Shown here in pieces: positions 21,301-31,683 of a DNA stretch of 64,000 nt. This DNA comes from Kalaharituber pfeilii. Taxonomy: Eukaryota > Ascomycota > Pezizomycetes > Pezizales > Pezizaceae. Made by a program: the position numbers and the translations under genes. The DNA lies in contig WHUZ01000119.1 of NCBI GenBank assembly GCA_015179045.1, positions 62,001 to 126,000 on the forward strand. The letters run 5' to 3'. The notes beneath the pieces are model-generated. The model worked only from the letters and a program-made list of their open reading frames with translations. It was not told the origin of the DNA and searched no databases. Each line of letters starts with the position of its first letter. Position 1 is the stretch's first letter.

Positions 21301-21540
21301 AGAATCCTGCCCCTCCCACTCTCCTCCATCCCTTCCAGACTCCACGCCGGGCTGTGCGCGTTCCAGTCCCCCACTAGGACGCACCTGCCCTGCACCTCTA
21401 GCACTCCTTCCAGCCACCTCTCAAACTCCTCGTTCCTCCATCTCCCGTCCACATATACCCCCCCTACTGCCACCCCCTCCCTCTCTCCCCATACTATATT
21501 CCCGTCGCCCCTCCTCCCCCCTCTCCCCTCTATAGCATTC
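18350..21540 (-). mobile_element. Tad1-like LINE (family L1), 5'-truncated and internally deleted
   Basis: This is the reference copy of family L1. The minus strand reads endonuclease C-terminal half, reverse transcriptase, RNase H and CCHC-like C-terminus, then a 3' UTR (18538-18377: ...CCTGTCTCCGGGCTATGAGG...CCATGGCC...GGGGTTATGTGA) and poly(A) at 18350-18376. It is GC-rich (about 60%) compared with its surroundings. The 5' end stops near 21540, next to the CACTCGGTGTGAG repeat. No target duplication was found. Confidence 0.88.
18539..21540 (-). pseudogene. LINE ORF2: endonuclease, RT, RNase H (deleted RT core)
   Basis: From 21540 down the frame is open (ANAIEGRGGRRGDG...VAVGGVYVDG). It includes endonuclease motifs GDWNAHSPAWS, RIDLVWVRG and DHSGLVVEF, then a linker and the RT entry SAPGPDGIGYRLIKAALKTP. 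Near 20365 the sequence jumps to another frame at GREFGVWWDGEEKG, followed by VGVPQGSPLSPVIFLIFM and SYVDDLA. The RT part that normally lies between, including the motif A aspartate, is missing and a frameshift is introduced. RNase H follows (LFSDGSKI, ICLDSEAAV, WVKAHIGIAGNEKAD). The C-terminus has a Cys/His cluster (CRCGEVQTGEHLAFRC). Stop at 18539. It cannot be active as it stands. The RNase H and 3' end are well preserved. Confidence 0.86.
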
Positions 21541-21830
21541 GCACTCGGTGTGAGTTGTGAGTCGGTTTTTCTGAGTGAGTCAGTTTTCGGGTCGGTTTGT
21601 CATGCCGGAAAATGTACCCGACTCGGCTGCCGAGTGAGCCGGTATGAATTGTATATACGGCGTGACTGAGTTGGTATGAGTTATAGGAACAGCATGACTG
21701 AGTCGGTGTGATAATGTACCACTACTACTTGGCTGCCGAGTGAGCCGGTATGAGTTGTATATGCAGCATAACTGAGTCGAGTGATAATGTACAACTACTA
21801 CTCGGTTCCTGAGTGAGTTTAAAGTAGGGT
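21541..21830. repeat. About 100-bp degenerate repeats with CTGCCGAGTGAGCCGGTATG
   Basis: Units of the form CTCGGCTGCCGAGTGAGCCG followed by GTATGAATTGTATATACGGC occur at 21626 and again near 21728, with partial copies around them. CACTCGGTGTGAGTTGTGAG at the left edge (21541) is the inverted counterpart of CCGACTCAACTCACACCGA near 22436-22455, so the interval may be one TIR element. Confidence 0.5.
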
Positions 21831-21833
21831 CAT

Positions 21834-22433
21834 GTAACGAACCAACCTCCACCACGGCCGAAATGCTCCTCCCGCACGTGACACGCGAGACCCGAGGCCC
21901 CGAGACCCTGCCACAGCCCGAACTCCTGCCGAGCCGCCGCGTAGCGGCAGTGCCTGAAAGCTCCGACCCTCGCCGCCAGCCCTGAGTCCTTACGCACAGC
22001 AGCCGCTTGCATCCCGGTCGCTGCCCGTATGTTCCTGCATATTCTCTTGCATCCATGATTCGTCCAGAATGTTCTCCTGCATTAGCTCGAAGTTTCTCCC
22101 GCGCGCTAGTTTGTTCTTCTGCCAAGTTTCTGGGCTCGTTTGATTCTCCTGTATCTAGAATGTTCTTCTGCCAAGATTCCTGGGCTCTCCATAAAGGAGG
22201 CTCATTCCCACGCCCCTCTCTGCTCCTCACGTAACAACTTGTATCCACCCTCAGGCTGTACGTAACTCTGCATACATCTCTCTACATCATATAGCGCCGA
22301 CTGTCTCTACCCGCCGTGAACTCCGCTGCCTCCCTGGCACCCGCTGCCTCCCTGGCACCCGCTGCCTACCCTGTATCTCGACCCCGGCCCTGACCCATTC
22401 TTTACAGGTCAGAGGAAATCTATTAAAGGCTTA
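21834..22433. mobile_element. Possible solo LTR (TGTAACG...GCTTACA)
   Basis: The 600-bp stretch starts TGTAACGAACC and ends AAAGGCTTACA, with a CATAAAGG box and no internal coding region. The ends could be LTR termini, but I found no matching 5-bp target duplication and no primer-binding site. The alternative is the interior of a TIR element bounded by the inverted repeats near 21541 and 22455. Confidence 0.3.
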
Positions 22434-22559
22434 CACCGACTCAACTCACACCGATGCGAACACTGGTTCTAATTAATTGTCAATATTTTAAAACATGAGT
22501 ACCCTCTTAGAAGAGCCACATCAACCATTTATAGAGACTCTTTTGGCCAGTCTATGGGG

Positions 22560-22868
22560 GGGTCTGCCGTAGCAAAGCAGTACTTCGACGCAACTAAGTA
22601 GTACTTCGACGCAACTAAGTAGTGCTTTGACGCAACCAAGCAGTGCTTCGATGCAGCAAAGTAGTGCTTGGACGCAGCAAAGTAGTGCTTCGACACAGCA
22701 AAGCAGTGCTTCGACGCAACCAAGTAGTACTTGGACGCAGCAAAGCAGTGCTTCGACGCAGCAAAGTAGTACTTAGACGCAGCAAAGCAGTGCTTCGACG
22801 CAACCAAGCAGTACTTGGACGCAACCAAGCAGTGCGCAACCAAGCAGTACTTCGACACAACCAGCCAG
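22560..22868. repeat. 21-bp minisatellite, about 14 copies
   Basis: Tandem units of AAGTAGTACTTCGACGCAAC(T/C) with point variants (AGCAGTGCTT, GCAGCA). The period is 21 bp, so all frames stay open for up to 115 codons on both strands. The heptapeptide ORFs seen there are a by-product. Confidence 0.88.
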
Positions 22869-23470
22869 TTTGTCAACAGTGCAAAGCTGATTTTATATCA
22901 TCTAAGGAGATGGATTTGGGGGTAGAAAAGAGAAATAAAAACTGGAGACTTCCATGGGAGCATGAAAGTCTAAAAAGAGTAGAAGCTGCTAGGTGCATGA
23001 TCGACGAAGGGCCTGAGAACTCTGGAAAAGATGTCCTTGGTCCAGATCTAAGCGACGATGCTCCGTATAGTGACAACGTATTCATAAAAATCGACTATAA
23101 TGACCGGAATTAAAGGGAAAGACGAGCAACAAGAGTAAAGCAAGCAGAGAGCATAGCGGAGGATCTATACAAGATTAAGCTAAAAAAATTGGCAAGCTGG
23201 TATACCATGGGATCTATCCAGAGGCAGAGATGTCATGTGTGTTGTAGCTACTGGAGCAGGTAAAACTATGATAGCTGTCATGTATGCAGCATTATTTGGA
23301 TCTAGTCATATCCGAGTCCTCTTCATCTCTTCCTTAATAGCACTTATAGAGTCATAGGTAAAGGATGTAGCCAAACATTATGAATTACAACTAATAAAGA
23401 TAAGTTACACATTGTGTATTAGGATCCATGAGTTCAAGTTCAGATTAGATTTATAAGGGTAAAGGAGTTA
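22869..23470 (+). pseudogene. Relic of a RecQ-like / DEAD-type helicase
   Basis: An open stretch (QCKADFISSKEMDLG...IKIDYNDRN, stop near 23112) is followed by decayed frames. At 23205-23350 the plus strand reads LSRGRDVMCVVATGAGKTMI and VLFISSLIALIES, then a stop codon, then VKDVAKHYEL. The ATGAGKT Walker A motif and the S-LIALIE block match helicase motifs I and Ia of RecQ-family proteins. Several stops and no later motifs (DEAH, SAT, QxxGRxGR) make it a fragment. Amplified RecQ-like helicases are often subtelomeric in fungi, so this may hint at chromosome position. Confidence 0.55.
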
Positions 23471-23648
23471 TAAAGAGGTTGGTGGTTGATTGTTGTGTTC
23501 TGGATGTAGGAGAATGGTATTTTGTATGTGTGTAGATCTATCTAGACAAACTGTGGCTAGCTATGTGTGCTTAGCTCTAACATTCGCTTGGCTAGGAAAC
23601 CTAGTTGCTATCATAGGCACCCAAAAGTGCGTTGCCAACATAAGAATC

Positions 23649-23690
23649 AAGACCCTCGCTGCGCTCGGCTTTCGCAGCCTAGAGGGTCTT
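23649..23690. repeat. Two-step palindrome
   Basis: AAGACCCTC and GAGGGTCTT enclose GCTGCG and CGCAGC with a 9-nt loop. This could fold as a 15-bp stem with one bulge. Function unknown. Confidence 0.55.
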
Positions 23691-24509
23691 GGCATGAGAC
23701 TACTATCCTCTTAATTATCCGCCGTTACTGGGATGGTTAAACGGTGAGAGTTACTCGGCTGTCAGTTCCAGGTCAAAAATGAGACCGGTTGCGAAATGAA
23801 TAATAAACATCTGACTTTACCAGCACTCTATGCTGGCACTTCCGGCAAGCTGTCGCTCGTGCCATGCAGAAGCTGATCTTAGCTGTCTGCGCTCCCTCTT
23901 GGCGAGCGGGAACCCTTACAGCCGCATGTTCAAGCGTAGTCTCGGACTAAATCTCGCACCGGCTCTCTCGTCGCTTTTGCCTATCATATACCGCCTCCCC
24001 CTTTTCCACCGCCGCCTTTCCGACAGCCTCCTCCCCGGCAACTCCTACCGTCCCTCCGGCCTCTCCAACCGCCTCCCCTACTGCCTCCGCCTCTCCCACT
24101 TCCGCTTTTCAATGCAGCGTCAGCTGCTTCAGAAGGGCATTTACGAGCTCTGGTAGGCCATTTGCTTTAGGCCCTGACTGACAGAAATCGTAGGACTCTT
24201 TGCAACAGTGCCAATATATTATTTGACGGGATTAGGATTGAAGGTAAAATTAGAATTAGCCCCTCATGACAGCAATAGCATATGCTGGAGCTGACAAGGC
24301 TCCCCACCTCTGCCTATACCACCTGCCGCTTCTCCCACATGCCTCTTCCCGGAGGGATAACGAAGATTACTCATTGGTGAATCGACTACTCGCATGGTAA
24401 TTCATTTTCTGTCATTATTCCATTTCTCCATTGTTTTCGTGCTTGTTGGATAGCTTATTGTTTCATGCATTTCCTTGTTATTGCTACCACTGGCATACTA
24501 TTGTGAGTA
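23691..24509. other. No gene recognised
   Basis: A C-rich block (23950-24110) and scattered ORFs without motifs. No repeat boundary could be fixed. Confidence 0.4.
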
Positions 24510-25564
24510 TAATGGGGACTTCAGACGGACCAGGTCTACTGGAACAATATGGTAGGCGGAGGAAACCTGGCTGAGTTAGGCTATGAATTCCGAAGCAAGA
24601 GGGGTGTTACCGCTTTAAAACAACAACTTGTAGGCTCAAGGGGTTCGGTGTGAAGGGTGAGCTCCCGCTCATGCTATATTTTTATTATTGATTCTTATTT
24701 CTATGTACTGAATTTGTGCCGTATTAAGGCATCCCTATCTTCATTTATACTGTTTTAGCATCTATGATCGACAGTCCAATGGCGGAGCCAAGAAAAGGGG
24801 AACAGAAATGAGGATGAGAAAGGTGAGGAGGGATACGTACTGAAGATGACCTGTGTGAGTTGTAGCTATAGGAGGGCTGAATAATTTCCACGGTCGCTCG
24901 AGAGTGAATCATGTGGAGAAAGAATAACAATAGGACTAGCAATGAGAACATTGAACAACTAGATTACTGTTATCCGATCACTGAAGACCAGACCACTGTT
25001 GCAGTGCCCAGGGCATGAATTATTGCATATACATTAGCCGATCCATCAGTTTATCCCTTGGGTGGTCGAGACATACATGAATTTTGTGCCGGGTGGCGCT
25101 GCGCCAAGAGACACCAAGAGACGGCCTGTGCGATATCAAAATGCAATGTTTGTAATCCATCTGCCACGGAGAATTCAGTAGATATGATAGACAATCTCCA
25201 TGGAGAGGTCAAAATGCAGTTTCAAAAAACATTAAGTAGTATGGAACAACTGAGGTACATACCTTGGTTCCAGTCTCAAACTAGACTTGCTGACCTCTAA
25301 CATACGAATATCTCTACAACAGCTCAGCAGCTGTTGCCAGTCGTCACTATAACAGAAATTTGTCACAGGGTGTCTTGTTTGCAGATTTCTAGGAGTCTAT
25401 CATCTTTCCTGTCCTTCACCTTCTGCTTCAATTGCTCAAACTCACTATATTAGTATCACATAATATATCACAGTACATTACTGAAAAATCTACAGCACGA
25501 AATAGTCCCGTTACTTTTGGAAAAACATTTACTTTACTTTAGATTTGCTACGAACCACCCCCAC

Positions 25565-25909
25565 TCAACGCAACCCCACACCGCACCGCACCACCGCACA
25601 AAAGGAGGCTCTTTGCATCCGAAAAATAGCAAGAAATGCTGGATCTGGATATATATTAATCAATTTTGATAGAATATTTAAGTCTTGCCTTCTAGCAGAG
25701 GTTTTGCCATCGTTGAGATATCGATTAGCTGCAATATGATCACTCCTATCTACTAGCTCCTGAAGCTCCTCTAAGTCCTCCTTTTCTTCCCTTGAACTGT
25801 ACTCTGAGTCAAACTCCAAATCTAAATCATACTCCATTGTTGTCATCAAAACATCGATTTTAGCATCTATTTTCTTCTGTATTGACGCTTTTTGGCTTAT
25901 ACGAGGCAT
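25565..25909 (-). pseudogene. N-terminal fragment of a Harbinger-type (DDE_Tnp_4) transposase
   Basis: The minus strand reads MPRISQKASIQKKIDAKIDV... from about 25909, an acidic segment (EYSSREEKEDLEELQELVD), HIAANRYLND, and DPAFLAIFRMQRASF before the frame is lost at 25565. The F-RM-R-SF block just before the catalytic domain is typical of PIF/Harbinger transposases in fungi. The DDE core is missing. Upstream codons to 26059 stay open but have no recognisable motif. Confidence 0.5.
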
Positions 25910-26354
25910 TGCGAATCTGTAGTTGTGTTGATATGCAGGGTAGAGGTGAATGAGACTACAATTACAGAGTACAAGCCTTTTTTGCATTTTGGACCGGTCA
26001 TCAATTGCCGGCCACATATGGCTAGACGTATAGGGATATGAAATGTACGAATGTTCCATTTACTTTACGGTAGATAATTAGTGGTTATCAGTTATGCGTT
26101 ACGTTACGTTACGTTAGGTAACATGACATAAGCAAACGCTCTGATTGGCTGATTTCGTTACCTGAAACCACCGATTTTCGTTACGCGACGTAACGATGAT
26201 CACGTTGCCAAATCGTCGCGTAACCGCCATAACTTCACGTAACTCTGGGTAACGACAAGGATATGCAACCTGTTTTCGGCTAAGCTCAGGGGTTTCTGAC
26301 TACTTTTACCTAAATTAGCAAGATTTGAACAACAGATGCATATGCATGACACGT

Positions 26355-26417
26355 TTTATTTTTTTTTTTTTTTTTTAAATCACATAACCCCGCTTGTAGC
26401 ACTAAGCCATGGCAGGG
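26355..26417 (-). mobile_element. LINE L1-family tail insertion inside the TIR element
   Basis: T-rich tail plus AAATCACATAACCCCGCTTG...GGCAGGG, flanked by the exact 12-bp duplication TGCATGACACGT (26343-26354 and 26418-26429). It postdates the host transposon. Confidence 0.9.
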
Positions 26418-26502
26418 TGCATGACACGTCTTAAATCTACCATTTCATGAGCATATTCAATCTACTGAGAGCTCGCCAGCTTCTATCACCACAAGTCAGT
26501 AA

Positions 26503-26667
26503 ATGTCCGCTACAACAGCAGCAAGTTCACACACTGCTACTTCACGCTCTGCTACTCCATGCTCTGCTTCTCCCATGAGCAAGAAAACTAGTAACCTTGC
26601 ATGGACAAACGACGAAATCGAGAGACTAGTTATTTGGATGCTGGAAACAAGGTGCGGGGCATGGTGA
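26503..26667 (+). pseudogene. Short SANT/Myb-like fragment
   Basis: A 54-codon ORF starts with a Ser/Thr/Ala-rich leader. It then reads NLAWTNDEIERLVIWMLETR, which fits the first helix of a Myb/SANT-type DNA-binding domain (W-T-x-E-E-x-E-x-L-V). It stops at 26665-26667, before helices 2 and 3. Probably a transposon-encoded DNA-binding remnant. Confidence 0.4.
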
Positions 26668-27040
26668 TGTTACGGATGTGACGATATGCAACGGTAACGT
26701 GAGTTACGTGGGGGAAATCAGCTACTCCCTCTCACATAGGCTTAGTTGATTGACATGAGTTACCTAACGTAACGTAACGTAACGCATAACTGATAACCAC
26801 TATTGATGACCACCGCTACTATTTCCGTAGATGCCAAATCATGGACTGCGTGAGCTCTGAGGTTGCAATCTGATAGGTCTGATCGGCATGGACAGGGACA
26901 AAAACAGTTAGTTTGCAGCACAGAATTCATGCATGTCTCGACCACCCAAAGGATAGCATTGGCTACCGTAGTGCGTCACAGCGACCAGCCAAATCCGAGA
27001 ACTGACAACCTGTAGTGATAAGCATATGCACGTAACCAGG

Positions 27041-28483
27041 TCTGATGTGTTACAGTTCAGCCGCAGTCGAGGAACGACCTAACCCCAGTCACGATGATCT
27101 TTCCCCGCATGAATTGTCAAATTCATTAGATAGTGATTTCCACATAATCAATTCATCTCGGAGACTCTATCCTGTCACTGCATCCCGAAAAATCCTCCTC
27201 ATACTATATCCTTTGAACGATATTTCACTATGGTTCAAACACTATGGTACAAAATTACTATGGAGGGGAGTAAAACGTAACCTCCTGCGAGGAGTAGCGG
27301 GGAGTAAGTCACTCCGCCCACGCGTAACTTCGACAATCAAACGTGCAGTTATACATAAAAATATACTCCCCACCACTTTATGTGAGGTCAGTATAAATGT
27401 GCACCTCAATGTACACCTCAAATGTGCATAGGAATGGCTGCCCCTACGTGGAGTGCAAATGTACCCCGTATCATTTGAATCTCCTGTTCCCTTAACACCA
27501 CCTTATGAACTTATCACCAATTGCCAGTCTTGGCATGTTCAGCAGACCTGATTGGGAGGTGACCACGTGATTATTAGTTTCCTCTGGGTTCTGAGTCATG
27601 GGTCAGTCAAAGTTGCGATACAGATTCCCCACTTTTGAAGCAAATCTTCAATCTGAATTATACTCATGTAGCGTACATACTTCATTCCACCCATTCTTAT
27701 ATGTTCACCACTACCCATGACACTATTCTGTGCCTGTTCACCCCAGAAGAAGAAGGCAGAAGAAGAAGGATCATTGACAAAGAACAAAGCACGAAGAGAT
27801 CTGCCTGGGCTGACGCTAGTCTATGAAGATGGTAGTCTCATTGCATTGATACCATTCTATGGCAGTTGTACCAATTATCGCCTTGGCATAGGCACAAAGT
27901 ACTCACATTCAGTGCTTACAGTACTACCTGCCAGTGCTTACTTACTCACTTGCGGTGAGGAACTAAGCGCATGCTGGGGGTGTAGGGGTGGTGGTACATA
28001 TGGGCTCTGGTACATAAGGCTTGGCGGATAGGAAGGTTCTGGTACATATCACGTGTATGAGGCTTGACAGACAGGAGTGGGGCTCAGGACTGATAGATAT
28101 ATAAAGAAGATATCTGGGCTTACAGAGGGTACCACTACACTAGTCAATCCGCTAGTGTTACCTATCATACACTCCTGTTACGAGTACGCTTGACTTCTCC
28201 GCTGGCGATTACTTCGAAGTTACCCACATTTTTTTGTACAAGTGTTTATACACTAAAGAAGAACCCACGTTGCGATTTATTCCGATACTCTTTATTAGCA
28301 TTATAGCATCCGAGCTTGTGTTGAGACGGAAATAGTGTTGCGTGATATCGAGACACAGATCATTGAGTAAGACTATCCCATTTATGTCGATGCGCAAGTT
28401 TATTTTAATCATCCGCCAGCCCAGACTGACCATAACATGTAATTTAGATTTCGTCTTTTGTTGTCTATATAATCGCATACACC
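27041..28483. other. 5' flank of NLR copy 1, no separate gene
   Basis: 27050-27220 is homologous to 45460-45640 upstream of NLR copy 2. Short ORFs are not conserved between the copies, so this is read as promoter/5' flank. No TATA or other element could be fixed. Confidence 0.5.
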
Positions 28484-31400
28484 ATGGCAGAAGCAGTGGG
28501 CCTTGCGATCGGAATCGTTGGACTGGTTGTACAACTTGCGGAGGTCAGTCGAGAGTGCTCCAACATTTTTTCCCAAATGGAAGAAATCGGCGAGGCACAG
28601 GACATTGTGTTACACAATCTCCGGACGGAAGGGCTTCGACTCAAGCAGTGGGAGAAGGCCTGGGGGTTGGATGACACCCCCAATCAGCAACTACTACAAC
28701 TCCTTGATCCAAACGACGAGCTGTATACATATGCAGTAGCTAGCCTAGCAAGGATAGTCGCTATATTTGCAAAAGTTGCCGAATTGCAAGCAAGGTATCA
28801 GAGCAAACCAGAGAAGGTCGACAAGAGTGGAAAACGCGATAGCCTGAGGATTGGGCATCTATTCTCCAACTCTCGGTCTAAGTCTCCAACCCTAGGGGAT
28901 TCTAGAACTGGTCAAGCCACAGCCTCTAGCCCGCAGCCTACAATTTCTGGTCCCAGTCCTAGTGAACAAAGCGACCCACGGATAGACGACAAGAGCGGAA
29001 AACGCGACAGACTTGGAGTTGGACGCCTGATATGCAACTTTCGGTCCAAATCTCCAAGCCCAGAGCCAGCTGATCGCGCTACAAGTCCTAGCCCGCAGCC
29101 CACAATTTCTGGTATAAGTCTGAGTGATCTCCGTCTTTTAGAAAATCCAAAGATCCTCTCCAATACACAACTCCTTCCAGGACTTGAAGAAGAAATTGCT
29201 TCCCTCAGAGGAGTTGTCAACAATGTGCAGCAATCCGTATCTGCATACCGCAAGCTGTGTTGGGCAAGCTCCGACAAAGCAAAGTGCAATGAGCTAGTCA
29301 CCCAGCTAACAAACTATATTGACGGTCTGTTCAAGATATTGCCACCTGATACTACAATTCCTAGGATATCGCCGAAGTCATTAGAGTTATCCTTCGATAT
29401 CCCCTTTAGCCTTCCTGTTTCTCGACAGAATTGTGATTTCGTTGGGAGGGAATACCTTTTGGAGGAGCTGCAGCGAAAAATCAAGAAGGATCGAGCCACA
29501 ATGGATGTCATCCAGGTAGTACTTTATGGAATGGGTGGCGTGGGGAAAACCCAGCTTGCATTGGAATATACTTACCGCCATCGTGGAGACTTCTCAGCAG
29601 TGTTCTGGATCAATGCAGCTAGTGAAAATACTACAAAACTTAGTTTTGCTCATATTATGCAGCGACTTATTCAGCATCATGCTAAACTCTGTGACAAGCC
29701 CGATTACACACATATTGGCAGACTACTGGGCATGGCCGACAAACTCGATTCGGTTGGAATGTTTACCACGGAACGAAGTGAAGAGCAGCATATTGTCAAT
29801 GCTGTAAAGGAATGGTTAGCTGCAAAGGACAACACAAAATGGCTTCTTGTTTTTGACAATCTTGATGATCTGAGGTCTTCCAATGTCGATGACTATATTC
29901 CATCATCAGCATGTGGGACTGTCACTTAGCATGCCTCCAGTTTCTGGCGGAGCTTCAGATACTAATACAAATTATACAGATTGCGAAAAAGAGAAACAGG
30001 CTGCTGCCGCAATTGTACAGAAACTCGGATACTTGCCACTTGCGATAGATCAGGCTGGAGCATATATCTATGCTTTGGACTCTTCCTTTAGTCGCTACTA
30101 CATAGAGTATGAGGATAAGGTTACTTACCTCTTGAGTACGGAATGGAAAGTTGGAAACCCTAATAGAGCTGTCTTTGCTGTCTGGGATCTGTCATTCAAT
30201 GCAATCCAGGAGCAAAATGCGAATGCTGCATAATTATTGTTATTATGTGGGTTTCTTGACAATAATGACATTTGTGAGGAGTTGCTGCAGCGAGGAATGA
30301 AATTGCCAATAGATAGTATGTACAACTATTTTGCAGTAAAGCAATATACTTAACGATGCTAACAAAATAAACCTTCCTACAGATACAAGCTTGAAAGATT
30401 CAATTTGGACACTATTCTTATTCTCAATGGCAAAGCGGAAGGATAGAGACGATAGCTTCAGTATCCACCCCATAGTTCATAAGTGGGCTCAATGGAAACT
30501 AAACGCTGAACCTGAAAAATACAATAAGAAAGCCACTGAGGCATTACTTATTGTTACATCTGCAATTGCTGTTCCTACTTACAACAAGCGTAAGGTGGCA
30601 GACTGGATTTTTGAACGGCGGATTTTGTCACATATTATCGCTCTAGAAAAGCAGGCAAAGACTCTGCCAATTGGAAACCAGGAGATACTAATGGCAGTGG
30701 ACAATCTGGGTGCAGTTTATAAAAGGCATGGTTATTATAGAAAGGCCGAAGAAATGTATAAGCTTGTACTAGCTAGGAAAGAAAAGACACTGGGTACAGA
30801 AGACTCAGACACCCTTAGTACAGTCAATAACATTGCTGTTTTATTCCGTACTATGGGACAGTATGATAAAGCACTAGAGTATTATCAGCGAGCATTGGTT
30901 GGACGTGAAAAGGCACTGGGCACAGAACACCCAGACACCCTTTCTACAGTCAATAACATTGCTGTTTTATTCCGTACTATGGGACAGTATGATAAAGCAC
31001 TAGAGTACTTTCAGCGAGCATTGGTTGGACGCGAAAAGGCACTGGGCACAAAACACCCAGACACCCTTACTACAGTCAATAACATTGCTGTTTTATTCCG
31101 TACTATGGGACAGTATGATAAAGCACTAGAGTACTTTCAGAGAGCATTGGTTGGACGTGAAAAGGCGCTGGGCACAGAACACTCAGACACCCTTACTACA
31201 GTCAATAACATTGCTGTTTTATTCCGTACTATGGGACAGTATGATAAAGCACTAGAGTACTTTCAGCGAGCATTGGTTGGACGCGAAAAGGCACTGGGCA
31301 CAAAACACCCAGACACCCTTACTACAGTCAATAACATTGCTGTTTTATTCCGTACTATGGGACAGTATGATAAAGCACTAGAGTACTTTCAGAGAGCATT

Positions 31401-31683
31401 GGTTGGACGTGAAAAGGCGCTGGGCACAGAACACTCAGACACCCTTACTACAGTCAATAACATTGCTGTTTTATTCCGTACTATGGGACAGTATGATAAA
31501 GCACTAGAGTACTTTCAGCGAGCATTGGTTGGACGTGAAAAGGCACTGGGCACAAAACACCCAGACACCCTTACTACAGTCAACTGCATGGCCAATTTAT
31601 TCCATAAAATCGGGCAGTCCGGAAAGGCACAGGAGATACGGGAGCGAACATCTAGAGGGAGTTCCACCAATGCGGGCAAATAG
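28484..31683 (+). pseudogene. HeLo-NB-ARC-TPR receptor (NLR), copy 1, disrupted
   Basis: The domain order is an N-terminal HeLo-like helical domain (MAEAVGLAIGIVGLVVQLAE, then LRLKQWEKAWGLDD), a Ser/Pro linker, and an NB-ARC with P-loop YGMGGVGKTQLALEY near residue 348 and Walker B KWLLVFDNLDDL. The C-terminus has seven 42-residue TPRs (30787-31668). HeLo domains execute membrane-damaging cell death in fungal incompatibility systems, NB-ARC is the nucleotide switch, and TPRs are the sensor. Compared with copy 2 it has lost about 130 bp after CGTGGGACTGTCA-type sequence near 29925, removing the sensor-1 TSR motif and the donor of intron 1, with a stop at 29927-29929. A second stop replaces GAG by TAA at 30231-30233. 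Intron 2 is 30316-30382 (GTATGT...CTACAG). The TPR frame (from 30391) is still open and strongly homogenised. Confidence 0.88.
30787..31668 (+). repeat. Seven 126-bp TPR-coding repeats, near-identical
   Basis: Each unit encodes ALGTxHxDTLTTVNNIAVLF and RTMGQYDKALEYFQRALVGREK. Units 3-4 and 5-6 form an almost exact 252-bp duplication alternating TKHP/TEHS, which points to recent unequal exchange of two-repeat blocks. Confidence 0.9.

Larger units (their letters stand above)
26079..26802. mobile_element. TIR DNA transposon with 44-bp perfect ends, nested LINE tail
   Basis: TAGTGGTTATCAGTTATGCG followed by (TTACG)n and TTAGGTAAC at 26079-26122 is repeated in exact inverse at 26759-26802. CGTAAC/GTTACG motifs recur subterminally (26150-26260). 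Inside are a short SANT-like ORF and a LINE tail (26355-26417). No matching 8-bp duplication could be read, so the superfamily is open: hAT-like by repeat style, or a TA-duplicating type. Confidence 0.7.
25055..26950. mobile_element. Possible PIF/Harbinger-like remnant between inverted repeats
   Basis: About 35-bp inverted repeats (TTGGGTGGTCGAGACATACA at 25060; reverse complement TGCATGTCTCGACCACCCAA near 26929) enclose a Harbinger-like transposase fragment and a nested TIR element. The interval is absent from the paralogous unit at 44.4-45.4 kb, which is consistent with an insertion. Exact ends and target duplication are unclear. Confidence 0.42.

Noticed and set aside
20374..21669. 431-codon plus-strand Ser/Pro/Leu-rich ORF
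   Set aside because: It is antisense to the LINE ORF2. High GC and purine-rich coding on the minus strand keep the opposite strand open.
22530..22870. CRISPR-like array
   Set aside because: Repeats are contiguous without unique spacers, the unit is 21 bp, and the window is eukaryotic.
22529..23113. Long ORFs on both strands with heptapeptide repeats (ASKYYLV-like)
   Set aside because: They follow from a 21-bp tandem repeat, whose period is a multiple of three, so every frame stays open. No start context or flanking domain supports a protein.
5296..26417. CCATGGCGAACAGCTG-type repeats as a tRNA-derived SINE
   Set aside because: A weak resemblance to A/B boxes is present, but the same sequence forms the 3' end of the LINE at 18350-21540, which explains it without a Pol III gene.
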